Shown in pieces: positions 60,125 to 64,000 of a DNA stretch of 64,000 bases (position 1 is the stretch's first letter; the number at the start of each line of letters is the position of its first letter). The translations under genes were made by a program, and so were the position numbers. Under the pieces are notes generated by a model. The model worked only from the letters and a program-made list of their open reading frames with translations. It ran no database searches and had not been told where the DNA came from. The stretch comes from Terricaulis sp. (GTDB lineage Bacteria; Pseudomonadota; Alphaproteobacteria; Caulobacterales; Aquidulcibacteraceae), in contig JANPZV010000004.1 in NCBI GenBank assembly GCA_024707365.1, forward strand, positions 186,001 to 250,000, read 5' to 3'.

Positions 60125-60573
60125 GCCTCAACAAAACGCTCGATCGCCTGTTCGATGAAATTCGCCGCGAGGCGAAGCGGAACCCTGCGTTCGCCGATCG
60201 GCTGGATGCGGTGTTGCGCGGCCATGAAAGCCGGCGCGATGTGCCCGATGAGGTGATGGCTGAGCTTGCGGCGGAAGAGCCTCCGGCGCTCACCGAGCCG
60301 AAGGCCCCCTCGAAGCCGAAAGCCAAAGCGCCGCCAGCGCCGCAAGAGACGCCGCCGATCAACCCCGCGGGCCTCTTCAAGCGCGAGGGCGAGGATGCGC
60401 TGACAGAGGCGCTTGCTTCGCTCAATCTCGCCGCGCTCCAGGCGCTGGTGGGCGAGCATAATCTCGATCCGTCCGGCGTCACCGGCGCCATGGATGGGGC
60501 CGAGCTCATCGCCCATATCGTCGCCCAGGCGAAAAAACGCGCCGAGCGCGACGAGAAGATGTTCGACTATTGA
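60121..60573 (+). CDS. hypothetical partner of ParA-like ATPase (ATGA overlap)
   Basis: 150-aa ORF MSLNKTLDRLFDEIRREAKRNPAFADRLDAVLRG.., P/K/A-rich linker, C-terminal helical domain. Confidence 0.75.
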   Translation: MSLNKTLDRLFDEIRREAKRNPAFADRLDAVLRGHESRRDVPDEVMAELAAEEPPALTEPKAPSKPKAKAPPAPQETPPINPAGLFKREGEDALTEALASLNLAALQALVGEHNLDPSGVTGAMDGAELIAHIVAQAKKRAERDEKMFDY

Positions 60574-60663
60574 ACAGGCGCGCCCGCGCGCGGCGTTTTA
60601 ACCGGGCAAACGTCCAGATTACCCCGTTGCGCGCGGGCCGGAATGGCTCATAAAACCCGGGCC

Positions 60664-62660
60664 ATGTTTGATAAAATCCTGATCGCCAATCGCGGCGAGG
60701 TCGCCGTCCGCATCATCCGCACCGCCCGCCGCATGGGCATCAAGACGGTGGTGGTGTTCTCCGAAGCCGATCGCGACAGCCTCGCGGTCGATATGGCCGA
60801 TGAGAGCGTGTTCATCGGGCCGGCGCCGGCGTCGGAGAGCTATCTCGTCATCGATAAGATCGTGGCCGCCGCGCGCGAAACCGGCGCGCAAGCGATCCAC
60901 CCTGGCTTTGGCTTCCTTTCGGAGAAGGCCGAATTCGCCGATCGGCTCTTGGCCGAAAAGATCACCTTCATCGGCCCCAATCCCGGCGCGATCCGCGCCA
61001 TGGGCGATAAGATCGAATCCAAGAAGGCCGCGCAGGCGGCGGGCGTGTCCTGCGTGCCGGGTTTCATCGGTGAGATCGAAGGCGTTGCGCATGCGGTGCA
61101 GATCTCCGAGGAGATCGGCTATCCGGTGATGATCAAGGCCAGCGCCGGCGGCGGCGGCAAAGGCATTCGCGTTGCGTTCAACCGCAAGGACGTGGAAGAG
61201 GGTTTCCCCGCCGTGCGCGCTGAGGCCAAAGGCGCCTTCGGCGATGATCGCATTTTCATCGAAAAATTCGTCACCGCCCCGCGCCACATCGAAATCCAGG
61301 TGCTGGGCGATAAGCACGGCAATGTGGTGCATCTGTTTGAGCGCGAATGCTCGATCCAGCGCCGCAATCAGAAAGTGATCGAAGAAGCGCCGTCTCCGTT
61401 GCTGGATGAAAAAACCCGCAACGCCATGGGCGAGCAGGCGGTCGCGTTGGCCAAGGCGGTTTCCTACGATAGCGCCGGCACCGTCGAGTTCGTGGCGTCC
61501 GGCGCCGATAAGAGCTTTTACTTCCTCGAGATGAACACGCGCCTTCAAGTCGAGCATCCGGTGACGGAAGAGATCACCGGGCTTGATCTGGTTGAGCAGA
61601 TGATCCGCTCCGCCGCGGGCGAGAAGCTCAACTTCAAGCAGAAGGATCTCAAGATCAAAGGCTGGGCGATCGAAAGCCGCATCTATGCCGAAGATCCTTA
61701 TCGCAATTTTCTGCCCTCGATCGGCCGGCTGCGCGCGTATCGCCCGCCCGCGGAAGGCGAATTTGGCGACATCACCATCCGCAACGAAACCGGCGTGCGC
61801 GAGGGCGATGAGATCTCGATGTTCTACGATCCGATGATCGCCAAGCTTGTCACGCACGGGCCCGATCGCTTGAGCGCGATCGATGCGCAAGCGGCTGCGC
61901 TCGATCAATTCCTGATCGATGGCATCGCCGATAACATCCCGTTCCTTGGCGCGGTGATGGAGGAAAAGGATTTCCGCAAGGGCGGCTTCACCACCGCCTA
62001 CATCAAGGAAAAATTTCCCGAAGGCTTTACCGGGGCCGCCGCTACCGAAGCGCAGAAAAAGCTCTTGATTGCGGTGGCGGGCTTTGCCCGCGCCTTCACC
62101 GCCAAGCGCGCCGCGCAAACCAGCGGGCAAATGGCCCAAAGCGGTGATCGCCGCGATTGGGTCGTGATCCTCGATAAGAGCCATCACGACGTTGAGATCG
62201 ATCTCGACGAAAAGGGTGCGGCTGTTCTGATCGATTTCAAGAAATATCGCCTGGATACGCTGGCGCGCCCCCGCGCGCGCGCGTGATCGAAGGCCAGTTC
62301 GATGGCGTTCCGTTCGCCGTGAAGATCAAGTCCGCCCCCGAGGGCTATACGCTGCGCCATCGCGGCGTCTCGGCGGTGGCCATTGTGGCGAGCCCGCGCG
62401 CGGCTGAACTCTACAAGAAGATCCCCGAAAAGCAGAAGGCGGATACCTCCAAGCTGATCGTTTCGCCCATGCCGGGGCTGGTGATCTCGATCGACGCCAA
62501 GCCGGGCCAGGAGGTCAAATCCGGCGAGGGCGTGGCCGTGGTCGAAGCCATGAAGATGCAAAACATCATCCGGGCCGAGCGCGACGGGGTTATCGCCAAG
62601 GTCAATGTCGCCGCCGGGGCGAGCGTGGCGGCCGATGAGGTGATGATCGAGCTCGCTTGA
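60664..62660 (+). CDS. pccA: acyl-CoA (propionyl-CoA type) carboxylase alpha subunit with biotin carboxylase and BCCP domains, frameshifted near 62270
   Basis: MFDKILIANRGEVAVRIIRTARRMGIKTVVVFSEADRDS; BCCP motif VVEAMKMQN in the shifted frame. Confidence 0.9.
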
Positions 62661-62792
62661 GGGGCGATCGCCTAACCGAAACGAAAAATCGACCGCTAAC
62701 CGCCGCGCGTGCGCGAATAATCTTGCGCATGCGTCAAGGCGTGCTCTCATGAGGTAACCCCCGCTGCGGGGGATTCCTCGGGGGAGGCTCCT

Positions 62793-63171
62793 ATGATTGT
62801 ACGTTGGTTGATTGCCGGCTTTTTGCTTTGGCTGGCTGTGACGCTCGCATTCCGCTTTGTTGGTCACAGCGTGTTCACACCAGGCCCGGATGGCGTGTCT
62901 TGGCTGTTTATGATCCTGCCGATCATTTTCCTGGGCGTCACCTATGGGCTCTTGAAGCTGCTGAAGGTCGCGCCGAGCGATCGGGTCCGAAGCGGCCTCG
63001 ATCTTTGCGGTGCCGGGGCTTTTGATCGGCATCTATCAGATCAATTCCTACAACGTGATTTTTCCCAATCTTGATGCGTCGCTGGCGCCGCAATTTGCTT
63101 CGCTCATGTTCGCTTGCTATGCGGCCGTGATCATCGCGGGCATCGTCACGTCGCATTTGAGAAGCATCTAA
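62793..63171 (+). CDS. DUF5367-like 4-TM membrane protein, frameshifted near 62985
   Basis: MIVRWLIAGFLLWLAVTLAFRFVGHSVFTPG..PIIFLGVTYGLLKLL + AASIFAVPGLLIGIYQINSYNVIFPNLDASLAPQFASLMFACYAAVIIAGIVTS. Confidence 0.7.
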
Positions 63172-63193
63172 AGTGTTTGGCGGGCGCGCATTC

Positions 63194-64000
63194 ATGTCTG
63201 TGCGGGCGCGCCCGCCGAGCAACGCCAATCAAAATTTGCAGACCATGCTGCGGGTCTGGACGCTGCAGACGGCGGTGCTCGCCTCTGCGGCGCTGCTTGT
63301 GTTTTGGGGCTTTTACGCGCTCGACTTTCTGGCGCTGCCGGAAGCGGAGCGCTCGGGCGCGGGCCCGATTGGCGAGTATTTCGCCTATGACCCAGACGGG
63401 CTGAGTGACGCGATCGCCTCGCTGGCGGCGGTGAACGCCGCAATATTCGGCATCGTCATTACCGTTGTGTCGATCATCGTGCAGCTCTCGTCCGAGCGCT
63501 ATACGGGCGTGGCGCGCATGTTCCTGCGCGATCGCATCAATCTGCAGGTGGCCGCTTATTACGTGGTCGCCTGCGTTGTCAGCGTCTGGCTTTCCACCAC
63601 GTTGCGGTCGGCCTACGTGCCCGAAGCCACGCTCACGGCCATGCTCTCGGTGACGACAGGCGGCATCGTCGTCATGGCGCCGTACTTTGGCTACGTGTTC
63701 TGGTTTCTGGAGCCGCAGAACATCATCGCCCGCATCCGCCGTGAAGCGGTGCGCGCCGCAGAGCACGGCGCGGCGGGCGAGGGCGATGCGGCGTGCGCGA
63801 TTGCTCAAGGCGAAGCGCTGTTCGCGCTCAAGGAATTGACCGACATCGCCAACAATTCGATCTCCGGCCGCGATAAAATCATCGCCAGCGCCGCCGTCGA
63901 TGCGCTCAAGGATGTCGCGCTCGGCTGCATCACGCTCAAGCCGCAGGCGAGCCCGCATTGGTTCAAGATCGGCCCGAAAATACGGCTTAATCCCGATTTC
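63194..64000 (+). CDS. DUF2254-like membrane protein, truncated by window end (absent from ORF track because it has no stop)
   Basis: MSVRARPPSNANQNLQTMLRVWTLQTAVLASAALLVFWGFYALDFLALPEAERSGAGPIGEYFAYDPDGLSDAIASLAAVNAAIFGIVITVVSIIVQLSSERYTGVARMFLRDR. Confidence 0.7.
   Translation, partial: MSVRARPPSNANQNLQTMLRVWTLQTAVLASAALLVFWGFYALDFLALPEAERSGAGPIGEYFAYDPDGLSDAIASLAAVNAAIFGIVITVVSIIVQLSSERYTGVARMFLRDRINLQVAAYYVVACVVSVWLSTTLRSAYVPEATLTAMLSVTTGGIVVMAPYFGYVFWFLEPQNIIARIRREAVRAAEHGAAGEGDAACAIAQGEALFALKELTDIANNSISGRDKIIASAAVDALKDVALGCITLKPQASPHWFKIGPKIRLNPDF

Noticed and set aside
60619-62187. 522-aa minus-strand ORF antisense to pccA
   Set aside because: Shadow ORF of a clear biotin carboxylase gene.
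62755-62792. CCCCCGCTGCGGGGG..CTCGGGGGAGG upstream of DUF5367 as a fifth DUF559-type module
   Set aside because: Only the outer hairpin resembles the modules; no second stem or inverted partner, so treated as an ordinary 5' UTR hairpin.
1-64000. CRISPR arrays, tRNA/rRNA genes, prophage or restriction-modification systems
   Set aside because: No regularly spaced direct repeats, tRNA-like or rRNA sequence, or phage/RM protein signatures noticed.

Overview
High-GC window with alphaproteobacterial-type gene content (Caulobacterales/Hyphomonadaceae-like by inference). It is mostly housekeeping and accessory metabolic genes: glyQ/glyS, ppdK, a SleB-type hydrolase, nadC/B/A, mltA, an M23 lipoprotein, an NrtR-like NUDIX regulator, an M2 peptidase, an M48-like cluster, CNNM/CorC, a KAS III-like synthase, dihydroorotase, tlyA, an RNA methyltransferase, AbgT, aroC, pdxH, an acyl-CoA ligase, oppBCA, an S9 peptidase, purL, gor, an orphan ParA plus partner, and pccA. 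No rRNA, tRNA, CRISPR, prophage or classical IS element was recognised. The main find is a set of four compound palindromic elements. Two of them carry a DUF559 (PD-(D/E)XK-like) nuclease gene bracketed by inverted-repeat hairpin modules (glyQ/glyS junction and purL/gor junction). Two are MITE-like and lack the gene; one of these is inserted in frame inside glyS. A second dispersed repeat (TAAAGC...GCTTTA) sits at gene ends and supplies stop codons, often for both convergent genes. A third 27-bp perfect inverted repeat lies between convergent genes. At least 17 apparent single-base frameshifts, mostly in homopolymers, occur in otherwise conserved and often essential genes. This points to uncorrected long-read assembly errors rather than pseudogenisation.
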